Position numbers and translations under genes: made by a program. Shown here in pieces: positions 24,976 through 35,557 of a DNA stretch of 64,000 bases. Positions within the stretch are counted from its first letter, which is position 1. Each line of letters opens with the position of its first letter. Origin of the DNA: Acidimicrobiia bacterium (GTDB lineage: Bacteria; Actinomycetota; Acidimicrobiia; Acidimicrobiales; Bin134); contig JAJDYE010000030.1 in the NCBI GenBank assembly GCA_022822905.1, positions 1-64,000 on the forward strand, given 5' to 3'. Under the pieces are notes generated by a model. The model saw only the letters and a list, made by a program, of their open reading frames with translations, had not been told where the DNA came from and ran no database searches.

Positions 24976-27489
24976 TTATGCGCCGGCCAGTTCTTCCACC
25001 GGGGGTGGTTCGAACCCCTCAACCGCCCGGAAGCGGATCCGCTCCGCGCCGGGTTCGTCGGGGTCGTCTTCAGCGTCCACCAGAATCGTCTCGCCGGCCC
25101 GGAACTCCTTCCACAAGAGCCGCTCCGACAGCGGGTCTTCCACCAGCCGCTGGATGGCCCGGCGCAGCGGTCGAGCCCCCAACGTGGGGTCGTAACCCCG
25201 CAGGGCCAGCAGCACCTTGGCTGAATCGGTGAGCTCCAGCCCGATGCCCTGGGCTTCGAGCTGGTTTTGCAACCGCTTGATCATCAAGTCGACGATCCGG
25301 GTCACCTCTTCCCGAGTGAGCTCGTGGAACACGATGACCTCGTCGATGCGGTTCAAGAACTCGGGGCGGAAGTGGTCCTTGAGCGCATCGGTGACCTTCT
25401 CCTTCATGCGCTCATAGGTGATGGCCTCATCAGCCTTGGTGAACCCCAGGTTGGCCTTGCGCAGGTTCTGGGTGCCCAGGTTGGAGGTCATGATCAAAAC
25501 GGTGTTGCGGAAGTCCACCGACCGGCCCTGGCTGTCGGTGAGGCGGCCCTCTTCCAGGATCTGCAAAAGGGTGTTGAACACATCGGGATGGGCCTTTTCG
25601 ATCTCGTCGAACAGGACCACCGAGAATGGCTTGCGGCGCACCGCCTCGGTGAGCTGCCCGCCCTCCTCATAGCCGACGTAGCCCGGAGGCGAGCCCACCA
25701 GCCGGCTGACGGTGTGCTTCTCCATGTACTCCGACATGTCCAGGGCGATGAGCGCCTGCTCGTCGCCGAACAGGAACTCGGCCAGCGTCTTGGCCAGCTC
25801 GGTCTTGCCCACTCCCGACGGGCCCAAGAAGATGAACGACCCGCTGGGCCGCTTGGGGTCCTTGAGCCCGGCCCGGGTGCGGCGGATGGCCTGCGACACC
25901 GCCTTGATGGAGTCCTCTTGGCCCACAACCCGCTTGTGCAGCTCGTCTTCCATGCGCAGGAGCTTGGCCGTCTCCTCCTCGGTGAGCTTGTAGACGGGAA
26001 TGCCGGTCCAGATGGACAGCACCTCGGCCACCGCCTCCTCGTCCACCTCGTCGAACAGGTCCACGCCCTTGGCCCGGATCTCCTCTTCCATCTGCTCTTT
26101 GCCGGCCAGCAGCTCCTTCTCCTGGTCCCGCAGCCGCCCGGCCTCTTCGAAGTCCTGCTGCTCCACCGCGCTCTTCTTCTGGGCCACAACCTGGGAGAGC
26201 TGGGTCTCGAAGTCCATGTACTCGGTGGGGGTGTCCATCCTCTTGATGCGAAGGCGGGAGCCAGCCTCGTCAATGAGGTCGATGGCCTTGTCGGGAAGGT
26301 GGCGGTCGGAGATGTAGCGGTCGGCCAGGTTGGCCGACGCCACGAGCGCCTGATCGGTGATGGTCACCCGATGGTGGGCCTCGTAGCGGTCTCTCAGCCC
26401 CTTGAGGATCTCGATGGTGTGGGCAATGGTTGGCTCGTCCACCTTCACCGGCTGGAACCGGCGCTCCAGCGCGGAGTCCTTCTCCAAGTGCTTGCGGTAC
26501 TCATCCAGGGTGGTGGCCCCGATGGTCTGGAGCTCGCCCCGGGCCAGCATGGGCTTGAGGATGGAGGCGGCGTCGATAGCGCCCTCAGCCGCACCCGCAC
26601 CCACCAGGGTGTGCAGCTCGTCGATGAACAAGATGATGTCGCCCCGGGTCTTGATCTCCTTGAGCACCTTCTTGAGGCGCTCCTCGAAATCACCCCGATA
26701 GCGAGACCCGGCCACCAGCGCGCCCAGGTCGAGGGTGTAGAGCTGCTTGTTGCGGATGGTCTCGGGCACGTCGTCGGCCGCGATCTTCTGGGCCAGGCCC
26801 TCCACAATGGCGGTCTTGCCCACACCGGGCTCGCCCACCAGCACCGGGTTGTTCTTGGTGCGCCGAGACAGCACCTGCATCACCCGCTCGGTCTCCCGCT
26901 GCCGGCCGATCACCGGGTCGAGCCCGCTGTCTTTGGCCAGCTTGGTGAGGTTGCGACCGAACTGGTCGAGCACCAGCGAGCCTGATCCAGTCTCGCCGCG
27001 GTCGCCGGGAGAGGTCGTGGTTTTCTCCGGCGATCCCGAGCCCTGAGGGCCGCCGTAGCCCGACAAGAGCTGGATCACCTGCTGGCGGACGCGCGAGAGG
27101 TCGGCACCCAGCTTCACCAGCACCTGGGCGGCCACCCCCTCGCCCTCTCTGATCAGGCCCAGCAGGATGTGCTCGGTGCCGATGTAGTTGTGGCCGAGCT
27201 GCAATGCCTCCCGCAGCGACAGTTCCAGCACCTTCTTGGCCCGGGGGGTGAACGGTATGTGGCCCGACGGCGACGACCCGCCCTGGCCGATGATCTCCTC
27301 AACCTGGTTGCGCACCGCCTCCAGGGAGATGCCCAGCGACTCCAGCGATTTGGCCGCCACGCCCTCGCCCTCGTGGATCAGGCCCAGCAGGATGTGCTCG
27401 GTGCCGATGTAGTTGTGGTGGAGCAGGCGCGCTTCTTCCTGGGCCAGCACAACAACCCGGCGGGCACGATCTGTGAATCTCTCGAACAC
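24976..27489 (-). CDS. clpC: ATP-dependent Clp protease ATPase subunit ClpC
   Basis: An 837-aa Hsp100 unfoldase that feeds proteins to ClpP. Seen: two Clp_N repeats (each with [14 protein letters not shown]; residues ~1-150), AAA+ domain D1 with GEPGVGKT, a UVR-type middle ([18 protein letters not shown]), D2 with [12 protein letters not shown], and [13 protein letters not shown] as pore loop. C-terminal D2-small ends the protein. Full length. GTG start at 27489. Divergent from the prenyl-synthase gene across a 148-bp region with no recognised operator. Confidence 0.98.
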   Translation of the reverse strand: MFERFTDRARRVVVLAQEEARLLHHNYIGTEHILLGLIHEGEGVAAKSLESLGISLEAVRNQVEEIIGQGGSSPSGHIPFTPRAKKVLELSLREALQLGHNYIGTEHILLGLIREGEGVAAQVLVKLGADLSRVRQQVIQLLSGYGGPQGSGSPEKTTTSPGDRGETGSGSLVLDQFGRNLTKLAKDSGLDPVIGRQRETERVMQVLSRRTKNNPVLVGEPGVGKTAIVEGLAQKIAADDVPETIRNKQLYTLDLGALVAGSRYRGDFEERLKKVLKEIKTRGDIILFIDELHTLVGAGAAEGAIDAASILKPMLARGELQTIGATTLDEYRKHLEKDSALERRFQPVKVDEPTIAHTIEILKGLRDRYEAHHRVTITDQALVASANLADRYISDRHLPDKAIDLIDEAGSRLRIKRMDTPTEYMDFETQLSQVVAQKKSAVEQQDFEEAGRLRDQEKELLAGKEQMEEEIRAKGVDLFDEVDEEAVAEVLSIWTGIPVYKLTEEETAKLLRMEDELHKRVVGQEDSIKAVSQAIRRTRAGLKDPKRPSGSFIFLGPSGVGKTELAKTLAEFLFGDEQALIALDMSEYMEKHTVSRLVGSPPGYVGYEEGGQLTEAVRRKPFSVVLFDEIEKAHPDVFNTLLQILEEGRLTDSQGRSVDFRNTVLIMTSNLGTQNLRKANLGFTKADEAITYERMKEKVTDALKDHFRPEFLNRIDEVIVFHELTREEVTRIVDLMIKRLQNQLEAQGIGLELTDSAKVLLALRGYDPTLGARPLRRAIQRLVEDPLSERLLWKEFRAGETILVDAEDDPDEPGAERIRFRAVEGFEPPPVEELAGA

Positions 27490-27637
27490 GGCAAACTCCC
27501 GATAGAGGGCTCAACTCTGAGTGTAACCATCCCACCCTCCCAATTTGTTCCTGAAGCCCCAACCGCCTCTCTGACCGGCCAATTCGATGCCGAGTCTGGA
27601 TGGGGGAAACAGCCGATGGTGCCACTACGCTTGACCC

Positions 27638-28630
27638 GTGGTTCGCAGCCCCCTCGACCTGATTCCCACAATGGCGCGCGACCTCGAACGGCTGGAATTG
27701 CGCCTAGAAGGCTCGGTGGAAACCCAAGACCCGTTCCTCACCGAAGTGGCCAGCCATCTCATTCGGGCGGGGGGCAAGCGGGTCCGACCGGGGTTCGTGA
27801 TCGCTTCGGCGGCCATCTCCCAGAACCAGCCGGTGCCGGTCGCCGATGACGTGCTCACCGGCGGTGTGGCGGTGGAGTTGGTCCATCTGGGATCGCTGTA
27901 CCACGACGACGTGATGGACGAGGCCCAGGTTCGGCGCAACGTGGCCAGCGTGAACGCCAAGTGGGGCAACCTTCGGGCCATCCTGGCCGGCGATTTCCTG
28001 CTGGCCCGGGCATCGGAGCTGGCCGCCTCCCTCGGCACCGAGGTGGCCGGGCTGCTGGCCGCCACTATCGGCCGACTGTGCGAAGGCCAGGTGCGGGAGT
28101 TGCAGGACACCGGCAACCCCGACCGCACCGAGAGTTCCTACACCGACTCCATCGAGGGCAAAACCGCTTCGTTGCTGGCCACCTCGTGTCGCATCGGCGG
28201 CCTGGTAGCCGGGCTGGATCGACCGACCGTGGACACCCTCACCGAGTTCGGCCGCCACTACGGGCTGGCTTTCCAAGTGGTGGACGACATCTTGGACATA
28301 GTGGCCACCGATGAGCACCTGGGGAAGCCCTCGGGCAACGACTTGCACGAGGGCATCTACACCCTTCCGGTGATCCGGGCGCTGCACTCCGACTGCGGAC
28401 CCCAGTTGCTGGAACTGCTCGGCGGAACGCTGTCAGACGCCACCGTGCGCTCTGCCCTTCAGCTTGTGCGGGCCAGCGGCGGCGTGGAAGAAGCCCTCGA
28501 TGTGGCCCGGCAGTACGTCCAGCAGGCCTCCACCAGCCTGCACTCACTACCCCCTACCACGGCCACCGCCGCCCTTCAGGTCGCCACCGACCACCTGATC
28601 GACCGAGCCCGCATCCCCCTCCAGACCTGA
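27638..28630 (+). CDS. Polyprenyl diphosphate synthase (trans-isoprenyl family)
   Basis: A 330-aa prenyl elongase. First Asp-rich motif HDDVMD (with GGKRVRPG ahead and QVRRN after), second Asp-rich motif FQVVDDILDI, and GNDLHEGIYTLPVI. It condenses isopentenyl diphosphate onto an allylic diphosphate. Long-chain members make the menaquinone tail, but chain length cannot be read safely here. GTG start at 27638. It uses the products of the MEP pathway encoded upstream. Confidence 0.93.
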   Translation: MVRSPLDLIPTMARDLERLELRLEGSVETQDPFLTEVASHLIRAGGKRVRPGFVIASAAISQNQPVPVADDVLTGGVAVELVHLGSLYHDDVMDEAQVRRNVASVNAKWGNLRAILAGDFLLARASELAASLGTEVAGLLAATIGRLCEGQVRELQDTGNPDRTESSYTDSIEGKTASLLATSCRIGGLVAGLDRPTVDTLTEFGRHYGLAFQVVDDILDIVATDEHLGKPSGNDLHEGIYTLPVIRALHSDCGPQLLELLGGTLSDATVRSALQLVRASGGVEEALDVARQYVQQASTSLHSLPPTTATAALQVATDHLIDRARIPLQT

Positions 28631-28665
28631 TCACCCCATTCGACGCCCCGGCAACCTAACTCTTA

Positions 28666-31038
28666 TCAGGAAGAACCCCCTATCCACACTTGATGATGGA
28701 TGGGGGTACTGTCTTGAAATTGGACATTTCGCGGCAAGGTGACCAGAAGCCGCACAGCACTGGGAGAACGAACATCCGGGCCAGGTATGCTGTTGACTTC
28801 TAAAAGCTCCATTGAATCAGTACTTGCCTGATATACATCCGTAAATGGCTGTAACATCTCAACATCCACTACTCGCCCATTAGAATCAAATGTAGCGACA
28901 TATGCCTTCAATTCTGAAATATGTTGATTTCTAATTATAGTACGGAGGCTGGGGTGAGAGTCAGGCACTTCGATTTCGGCGTGGTATTCGTAGAAGTAGC
29001 TATTCTCCGCTTCAATTGCGGAGTCCATAACCGCAATTTCCGGGTAAGTTGCTAAAAACCCCTCAATTGAAAAATGCAGTGGGACAATAGGACGGAAAGT
29101 CGCATAGACACCGGGAATACCCAGATCCGAAAGATAATAGAAAGAATTCTTTGTTGGATTGTATAGTACCGGCCCCACAGGGCCTCCGACCGTTCCAACA
29201 TTATTCAGGAGTACTTGGAATGCCCTAGATATATCTATGACATCACTCATCAATGCAGACACAATTATTGATAAACCCTCGAGATCCTGAGTGTCGTTGG
29301 AAATAGGAATTTCAAATGGGGCTCTTTCCCCTGGCTGTATAGTCAACGGCCATTGCCATACCATTACCATATTTTCGTCCCAGGGGTAGCGAAAGCCAAC
29401 TTCCACATTTCGGGCATATCTATAGCTCGAGGTATTGTGAATCAAACCCCTCAGTACTCCGTTGGTGATATGAACCGTATCGTGGTCGACTGCAATCGGA
29501 CCTTGACCAACATTTGAATTGACCATGCTAAAAGCAGATGACACAACTCCGTTTACTGGTTCTTCGTCTTCAGTAGGCGAAGATTCAAAAGCATCAAATA
29601 CACCAAAGTAACCCATTGGAGTACCTGTTTCAACAAAAGTATCTGAACCCAATTCTGATGTCCTCAAGTATACATTGGTCCAAGTAAGCCCGCCTGTACG
29701 AGGGTCACAAGGTGCTGATTTTACCCCATCGCGTGACACATCCCCAAAGCCGTTGAAAGTCGTTTCCTGATATAACCATGGGTTAACGTTATTAGCATCC
29801 CCAATCCACAAAAAGGCTCTTCGGTTAGGGAGAAACTGAAATTCTCTATCGTCGAGTGTCGTCCCTGGCACTAACGAAAGGATATTGAACTGTTCAGTAG
29901 GGTATACAGAATTAATGGACAGAGGTTCACCTATATGCCCACCAACTGGGATCATAGTATAGTCCTTATTCCCTTCATCTATTCGCCTATTTTCTTCCAT
30001 TACGAAGGGAAGTAACTCCCTAACATCAATTACGCGATCCTCCTGCAAAGATCCATTATCAACCCGTTCAATAATTGCCTGGTATACTCGTATATCTTCA
30101 AAGACAATATCTTCGCCAGGATTACCACTACCAATATTGGTTTCTGAGGGAACGTAGTGTACTTCAGAAAATAATGGCCCTTCCCAAATAGAGATAGCCG
30201 CACCAATGTCATCACTCACCACGTACTCTCTCGGATACAAGGCATTGAATTGATCTTGGTGAATCAGGACATGACTGTGGGGCAGTCTATATCTAATATC
30301 TGTGCCACGTAAAGAGTAAAATCTATCTTGAAATATATGCCAGAAGGGGTAGTACTTGTTGTTGCCATAATTGCGCTGGGTCTCGTCATAGTTTTTCGAA
30401 AACGCGCGACTGGGATCTGGCACTTCCGTCACTTCAGCAGATATTTCAAATTCTACAAAATCAGTCCATATTTCAGGTTCACCAAACCAGGAGTAAGGAG
30501 AAGTGGTGGGCCATGTTATAGGAATTTCAAAAGGTGCAGCTTCCCCAGGTTCAAGAGTCAAAGGCCATCGCCATTCAATACTAGCGCCCTTATCCGGAGA
30601 GCTAGCCACAATCGACACGTCGCGGCCATACCAAGTATCTGATACGTTCTCCACTAGACCTCTGACCACACAGTCTTTATAGGACAATGAAGTTGGCACC
30701 AAATCAAGCCATGACTCAGAACTCTCAACAATCAGTTGGTTAGCTATCTGCGTTGAAGCCTCTGAAGTATGCATCCGGGAGAAGCTATCGGGCGTGCTAT
30801 TCGACGGAGAGTGTGTCAAATTAGAGGCTGACTCAGCTGAGCGCCTATAAAATTGAGACACCACATCTGAATCGCCTGAGATATCTTCGGCTGTCTCTAA
30901 TGTTGAGTTTGCAATGATGGTAGGTCGCACTCTTGGCAATTTCTCCGATGCTCCTTCAATACTATCGCCGCAAGCACCGAGAATAACCAGGATTACAATT
31001 GCAAGTCCTTGAACATGATATCTCTTGGAAGGCCGCAT
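28666..31038 (-). CDS. AT-rich lipoprotein gene, internally duplicated, FxLYD-like
   Basis: A 790-aa predicted lipoprotein with a signal ending VILGAC (Cys23) and a Ser/Thr-rich spacer. Two homologous halves follow. The first begins CVVRGLVENVSDTWYGRDV and has WRWPLTLEPGEAAPFEIPI (about 123-177); the second begins VLRGLIHNTSSYRYARNVEV and has WQWPLTIQPGERAPFEIPI (about 527-580). This pattern resembles FxLYD-type beta domains. Further on, RVIDVRELLPF matches RVVDVEMLQPF. Base composition is far more AT-rich than the neighbours and uses codons such as ATA, AGA and TTA that are rare around it. This suggests recent transfer. No function is known; surface location is likely. Confidence 0.8.
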   Translation of the reverse strand: MRPSKRYHVQGLAIVILVILGACGDSIEGASEKLPRVRPTIIANSTLETAEDISGDSDVVSQFYRRSAESASNLTHSPSNSTPDSFSRMHTSEASTQIANQLIVESSESWLDLVPTSLSYKDCVVRGLVENVSDTWYGRDVSIVASSPDKGASIEWRWPLTLEPGEAAPFEIPITWPTTSPYSWFGEPEIWTDFVEFEISAEVTEVPDPSRAFSKNYDETQRNYGNNKYYPFWHIFQDRFYSLRGTDIRYRLPHSHVLIHQDQFNALYPREYVVSDDIGAAISIWEGPLFSEVHYVPSETNIGSGNPGEDIVFEDIRVYQAIIERVDNGSLQEDRVIDVRELLPFVMEENRRIDEGNKDYTMIPVGGHIGEPLSINSVYPTEQFNILSLVPGTTLDDREFQFLPNRRAFLWIGDANNVNPWLYQETTFNGFGDVSRDGVKSAPCDPRTGGLTWTNVYLRTSELGSDTFVETGTPMGYFGVFDAFESSPTEDEEPVNGVVSSAFSMVNSNVGQGPIAVDHDTVHITNGVLRGLIHNTSSYRYARNVEVGFRYPWDENMVMVWQWPLTIQPGERAPFEIPISNDTQDLEGLSIIVSALMSDVIDISRAFQVLLNNVGTVGGPVGPVLYNPTKNSFYYLSDLGIPGVYATFRPIVPLHFSIEGFLATYPEIAVMDSAIEAENSYFYEYHAEIEVPDSHPSLRTIIRNQHISELKAYVATFDSNGRVVDVEMLQPFTDVYQASTDSMELLEVNSIPGPDVRSPSAVRLLVTLPRNVQFQDSTPIHHQVWIGGSS

Positions 31039-31118
31039 AAGCTATCTCATTTACAATTCCTGTGCAGGCTTCCAAATTCATGCGGTTCAACTAGCATATA
31101 ATACGTCTTCGGCTAGCT

Positions 31119-32564
31119 CTATCGCTCCGGGGGTTCGGGGCGGAGGGTGGGGAACAGGATTACGTCGCGGATGCTGGGGACGTCGGCCAACAGCATGGCT
31201 AGGCGGTCCATTCCCACTCCCAATCCGCCGGTGGGGGGCAGGCCGAACTCGAGGGCCCGCAGGTAATCCCAGTCCACGGCCATGGCCTCGGCATCGCCCG
31301 CCTTCCGGTCGGCCGCCTGGTCTTCGAAGCGGGCTCGCTGCTCGTCGGGATCGGTGAGCTCGCTGAAGGCGTTGGCCAGCTCCCGGCCGGCCACGATGGC
31401 CTCGAATCGCTCCACCCAGCCGGGGTGGTCGCGGTGCTCCCGGGCCAGCGGCGACACCTCTTTGGGGTAATCGCACACGAACACCGGACCCCACAATTCG
31501 GCTTCGGTGGTCTTCTCGTACAGCTCCAGGAGGAGCTTGCCCGGACCCCAGCGGTCTTCCACCGGGATCTCCCGCTCAACGCAGTGCGACCGCAGCTCGG
31601 CTACTGGGGTGTCGAGGTCCACGTCCAGGCCGCTGTGTTCGGCCAGAAGGTCGATGAACCGGGAACGGGGCCACGGCGGGGTCAGGTCCAGCTCCCGCCC
31701 GCCGTAGCTGATAACTGTGGTGCCCTTCAGCTCTTGAGCCAAATGCGCCACAAGCTGCTCGACCAGTTCCATGATGTCGCCGTAGTCGGCGTAGGCCCAG
31801 TACAGCTCCAACATGGTGAACTCGGGATTGTGACGGGTGGAGATCCCCTCGTTGCGGAACACCCGGGCAATCTCATACACCCGCTCCAACCCGCCTACTA
31901 CCAGCCGTTTCAGGTACAGCTCGGGAGCGATCCGCAAGAACAGCTCCATGTCCAGCGCGTTGTGATGGGTGCTGAACGGCCGGGCCAGCGCGCCGCCGGG
32001 CACCGGGTGGAACACCGGCGTCTCCACCTCCACGAAATCCCGATCCTCCAGCCAGCGCCGGGTGAGCGACATCATCTCCGAGCGCAGCCGGAAGGTCTCG
32101 CGGGCCTCCTCGGTCACCCACAGGTCCACATAGCGCTGGCGGAACCGGATGTCGGGATCCGACAGCCCGTGCCACTTGTCGGGGAAGCTCCTACGGGCCT
32201 CAGCCAGCAGCTCCCACTGCTCCACCTTTACCGACAGCTCCCCCTTCCGGGTCTTCATCACCTCGCCGCGCACGCCGACCCAGTCGCCCAGCGAAAGGGC
32301 GCAGAACCCGTCGTAGTCGGGGGTGACCTTGGCGGGGGCGAACAATTGGATGCGCCCGGTGGCGTCTTGGAGGGTGGCGAATGCCAACTTGCCCTGCACC
32401 CGCCGCAACATGATCCGCCCGGCCACCGACACTGTCTGGCCGGTCTCAGTGCCGGCCTCGATATCGCCGTGGCGCTGCTGGCACTCGGCGGCGGTTGCGG
32501 TGGTCTCGAACCGGTAGGGGACGCTCACCGGCCGGCCTACTGGTTGCGCCCGTGGACCAGCCAC
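31119..32564 (-). CDS. lysS: Lysyl-tRNA synthetase (class II)
   Basis: A class II LysRS of about 470-481 aa. An N-terminal OB-fold tRNA-binding domain (GQTVSVAGRIMLRRVQGKLAFATLQD) precedes the catalytic core. Motif 2 reads FRNEGISTRHNPEFTMLELYWAY and motif 3 GGLGVGMDRLAMLLAD. The N-terminal basic helix common in LysRS is short. Two starts fit: GTG at 32564, overlapping coaX by 28 bp, or GTG at 32528, just after the coaX stop. Neither has a clear ribosome-binding site. Last gene of the cofactor operon. Confidence 0.94.
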   Translation of the reverse strand: MAGPRAQPVGRPVSVPYRFETTATAAECQQRHGDIEAGTETGQTVSVAGRIMLRRVQGKLAFATLQDATGRIQLFAPAKVTPDYDGFCALSLGDWVGVRGEVMKTRKGELSVKVEQWELLAEARRSFPDKWHGLSDPDIRFRQRYVDLWVTEEARETFRLRSEMMSLTRRWLEDRDFVEVETPVFHPVPGGALARPFSTHHNALDMELFLRIAPELYLKRLVVGGLERVYEIARVFRNEGISTRHNPEFTMLELYWAYADYGDIMELVEQLVAHLAQELKGTTVISYGGRELDLTPPWPRSRFIDLLAEHSGLDVDLDTPVAELRSHCVEREIPVEDRWGPGKLLLELYEKTTEAELWGPVFVCDYPKEVSPLAREHRDHPGWVERFEAIVAGRELANAFSELTDPDEQRARFEDQAADRKAGDAEAMAVDWDYLRALEFGLPPTGGLGVGMDRLAMLLADVPSIRDVILFPTLRPEPPER

Positions 32565-33331
32565 AGGCCGTGGAGGGTGAGATAAGGCTCGACGTACTGG
32601 ATGGTGTCGGACAGGGGGGCGATGAGATGGGCCAGCCCGCCGGTGGCGATCACGACCGCCTCGCCGTCCAGCTCTTTCATGAAGCGGGTCACCATGCCGT
32701 CGATCTGGGCGACGAACCCGTAGATGACGCCCGATTGGATCGACTCTATGGTGGTCTTGCCGATCACGTTGCGGGGCTCGGTGAGCGCCACCGGCCCCAA
32801 GGCGGCGGCCCGGCCCACCATGGCTTCCAGGCTGACCTCGATTCCCGGCCCGATGGCCCCGCCCATGAACTCACCGGCCGCGGAAATCACGTCGAAGTTG
32901 TTGGTGGTTCCGAAGTCCACCACCACTGCGGGACCGCCGTAGAGGTGGTGGGCGGCCACCGCGTTGGCAATGCGATCGGCGCCCACCTCGCGGGGATTGT
33001 CGTACAGGATGGGGATGCCGCTGCGGGTGCCGGGCTCGATCACCACCGGATCGAACTCGAAATAGCGCTGCACCATCATCCGCACGCTCTCGCGGATTTG
33101 GGGCACCCCGGAGCACACCGCCACCCCGGTCAGATCGTCTTCCATAACCACGTCGATGCTGTCCAACAGGCTGCGCAGCAACACCGCAACTTCGTCGGGG
33201 GTGCGCTCGTGCACCGTGGACAGGCGCCAATGCTCGATCAGGCCGTCGTCGGCCCGGCATTCCTCGGCCCGCTCGGCCTCATACAGGCCGACCACGGTCT
33301 GGGTGTTGCCGATGTCGAGGGCCAACAGCAT
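32537..33331 (-). CDS. coaX: Type III pantothenate kinase CoaX
   Basis: A 264-aa ASKHA-fold kinase that phosphorylates pantothenate, the first step to CoA. Seen: the N-terminal phosphate loop LALDIGNTQTVVGLY, GVCSG-like VCSGVPQ, the Asp motif GADRIANAVAA, VVDFGTTNNFDV and VIATGGLAHLI. It belongs with panC, which makes its substrate, in the same operon. ATG at 33331, 12 bp after nadC. Confidence 0.96.
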   Translation of the reverse strand: MLLALDIGNTQTVVGLYEAERAEECRADDGLIEHWRLSTVHERTPDEVAVLLRSLLDSIDVVMEDDLTGVAVCSGVPQIRESVRMMVQRYFEFDPVVIEPGTRSGIPILYDNPREVGADRIANAVAAHHLYGGPAVVVDFGTTNNFDVISAAGEFMGGAIGPGIEVSLEAMVGRAAALGPVALTEPRNVIGKTTIESIQSGVIYGFVAQIDGMVTRFMKELDGEAVVIATGGLAHLIAPLSDTIQYVEPYLTLHGLWLVHGRNQ

Positions 33332-33343
33332 AGGAACCCCTGT

Positions 33344-34228
33344 TTACTCCTCTTCTGCGCTGACGGGAACATTGCCAACATCGAGGGCGATGTCAAGCAC
33401 CGGAGCCGAGTTGGTTATGCGGCCCACCGAAATGAAGTCCACGCCGGTGGCTGCGTACTCGGCCACCGTCTCCAGCGTGATGCCGCCGCTCACCTCCAAG
33501 AGGCAGTCATGTCCGGCGGCCTGGGCCACGCAGGCCTGCACCGCATCGGGAGTCATGTTGTCCAGCAGCAGGGCATCTGCCCCCGCCGCCAATGCCTCTT
33601 CAACCTGTTCGATGCGGTCGCACTCCACATAGACAATGCGATCCGGCCAGCTCCGGCGGGCGACCGTCACCCCGTCGGCAATGGACATCCCCGCCAGGTG
33701 GTTGTCTTTGAACATGACCCATTCCGACAGCCCCATCCGGTGGTTGTCGCCTCCGCCGGCCCGAACCGCGGCCTTCTCCAACACCCGTAGACCGGGCGTG
33801 GTCTTGCGGGTGTCCCGGATGCGGGCGCGGCCACCGTCGGCCGACGCCGCGGCCGCCACGTACCGGGACACCTCGGTGGCGATCCCCGACAGGTGGCTCA
33901 AGAAGTTCAATGCGGTGCGCTCGGCAGTCAGCACTGAGGCCCGAGGCCCGACAACCGCGGCCAAGCACTGACCAGGGGCCACCGGGTCGCCATCGGCGAC
34001 ATGCCACTGCACCGTCACCGAGGGGTCCACTTGCCGGAACACTTCGGCGGCACAGGCCCTTCCCGCCAATCGACCAGCGTCTCGAGCGGTGATCTCCGCG
34101 GTGATACTTCCAGGGGGGACAAGCGAAGACGTGAGGTCGCCCTCTGGGCCCACGTCCTCGGCCAAAGCCAGCTTCACCGCGGCTTGAACCACTTCGACCG
34201 GAGGATCAAAGCCGGGCACAGTCAACAC
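33344..34228 (-). CDS. nadC: Quinolinate phosphoribosyltransferase NadC
   Basis: A 294-aa NadC: quinolinate plus PRPP to nicotinate mononucleotide in de novo NAD synthesis. Seen: AEDVGPEGDLTSSLV, ERTALNFLSHLSGIAT, DTRKTTPGLRVLEKAAVRAGGG, HRMGLSEWVMFKDNH, the VECDRIEQVEEAL segment and SGGITLETV. The GTG at 34228 overlaps the end of panC by 23 bp; a second GTG at 34219 is possible. nadA and nadB are not in the window. Confidence 0.96.
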   Translation of the reverse strand: MLTVPGFDPPVEVVQAAVKLALAEDVGPEGDLTSSLVPPGSITAEITARDAGRLAGRACAAEVFRQVDPSVTVQWHVADGDPVAPGQCLAAVVGPRASVLTAERTALNFLSHLSGIATEVSRYVAAAASADGGRARIRDTRKTTPGLRVLEKAAVRAGGGDNHRMGLSEWVMFKDNHLAGMSIADGVTVARRSWPDRIVYVECDRIEQVEEALAAGADALLLDNMTPDAVQACVAQAAGHDCLLEVSGGITLETVAEYAATGVDFISVGRITNSAPVLDIALDVGNVPVSAEEE

Positions 34229-35078
34229 CCAGATTGTCGATTAGGCGGGCTCTACCGACGCGGGCTGCCACCAGCAGGCGCAACTCGCCGTCCAGCACAT
34301 CGGGCCGATCCAGCGTGGCGGCGTCAACCACGGCGGCGTAGTCGGGAGACGCCTTGGGCTCAGCGGCCAGCACCGCGGCCATCACCGCCTCCACCTCGTC
34401 GGGACTCCGGCTGCCCTGCACCACTGCATCCCGCCCGGCTTGCAGCGACCGCCACAGCACCGTGGCCGCGGGCCGCTCCTCGGCGGTCATGTACACGTTC
34501 CGGCTCGACATGGCCAGGCCGTCGGACTCTCGGAATGTGGGACAGCCCACCACCTCCACCGGCAGGGACAAGTCGGCAGTCAACCGGCGGATAATGGCCA
34601 GCTGCTGGTAGTCCTTCTCTCCGAAATATGCCCGACCCGGCCCCAGCATCGCGAACAGCTTGGCCACCACGGTTGCCACTCCATCGAAGTGGGTGGGACG
34701 AACCCGCCCCTCCAACACGGCGTTGAGCCCTTTGACCGTCACCGAGGTGATCGGGGCCTGCGGATACATCTCGTCGGCAGAAGGAGCAAACACCAGTCCG
34801 GCTCCCGCCGCGGCACACATTTCCCGATCCCGTTCAAGGTCCCGGGGATAGGCCCCGTAGTCCTCGCCCTCGGCGAATTGAAGCGGGTTCACGAAGATGC
34901 TCACCACGGTCAGGCCGTTCTCGGCCGCCGAGCGGGTCACCAGAGACTGGTGGCCCTCGTGGAGATACCCCATGGTGGGCACCAAGCCGACCGAACCGCC
35001 TTGGGCGCGAGCGGACCCCACTGCGTGTCGCAGCTCAGATACCCGCTCAACCAGGGGAATCTCGGTGCCGGCGCTCAC
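34206..35078 (-). CDS. panC: Pantothenate synthetase PanC
   Basis: A 290-aa enzyme that joins pantoate and beta-alanine using ATP. Seen: VGLVPTMGYLHEGHQSLV with the HIGH-like motif, SIFVNPLQF, FGEKDYQQL, PTFRESDGLAMSSRNVYM (KMSKS-like SSRN). The GTG at 35078 overlaps the folK stop (GTGA), so the long in-frame extension further upstream is spurious. Its product pantothenate is used by CoaX two genes on. Confidence 0.97.
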   Translation of the reverse strand: MSAGTEIPLVERVSELRHAVGSARAQGGSVGLVPTMGYLHEGHQSLVTRSAAENGLTVVSIFVNPLQFAEGEDYGAYPRDLERDREMCAAAGAGLVFAPSADEMYPQAPITSVTVKGLNAVLEGRVRPTHFDGVATVVAKLFAMLGPGRAYFGEKDYQQLAIIRRLTADLSLPVEVVGCPTFRESDGLAMSSRNVYMTAEERPAATVLWRSLQAGRDAVVQGSRSPDEVEAVMAAVLAAEPKASPDYAAVVDAATLDRPDVLDGELRLLVAARVGRARLIDNLGVDCARL

Positions 35079-35557
35079 GAAATGCCCTTGCCTGTTCGAG
35101 GGACGAACTCGTCCCAATCCCCCAATCGGTGGCAGCCGCCGGTGTCGGGATCGCTCCACCCCTCGAACAGATCGGGGGCCAACTCTCCGATGGGCACCAT
35201 CACGAATGCCCGCTCGAACATCCGGGGATGGGGTACCACCAGGTCGGGCTCGTCCACCGTATCGCCGTCCACCCACAAGACATCGACATCCAGCGTACGG
35301 GGGCCCCAGCGCACTTCCCGCACTCGGCCCGCCGACGCCTCCAACGCCTGGCAAAGCTCCAATAGGCCTCGGGCCGACCGACTGGTGTCCAACTCGACCA
35401 CCACGTTCAGGTATTGGCCCTGCTCAGGGCCGCCCACCGGATCGGTCTCATACACCCCGGAAACCGCGACGCAGTCGTCCATGGCCGCCACCGCGTCTTC
35501 GAGGTAGCCCATGCGGTCGCCCATGTTGGACCCCAATCCCAGAAAAGCTCTGGTCAT
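35075..35557 (-). CDS. folK: 6-hydroxymethyl-7,8-dihydropterin pyrophosphokinase FolK
   Basis: A 160-aa HPPK. Seen: AFLGLGSNMGDR at the start, SGVYETDPVGGPEQGQYLNVVVEL, and the metal/ATP segment VRWGPRTLDVDVLWVDG with DLVVPHPRMFERAFVMVPI. It activates the pterin for FolP. The ATG at 35557 overlaps the folB stop (ATGA). Confidence 0.97.
   Translation of the reverse strand: MTRAFLGLGSNMGDRMGYLEDAVAAMDDCVAVSGVYETDPVGGPEQGQYLNVVVELDTSRSARGLLELCQALEASAGRVREVRWGPRTLDVDVLWVDGDTVDEPDLVVPHPRMFERAFVMVPIGELAPDLFEGWSDPDTGGCHRLGDWDEFVPRTGKGIS

Noticed and set aside
25267-26985. Forward frame of 572 codons inside clpC
   Set aside because: It is exactly antisense to ClpC Walker and pore-loop regions; a typical shadow of a conserved high-GC gene.
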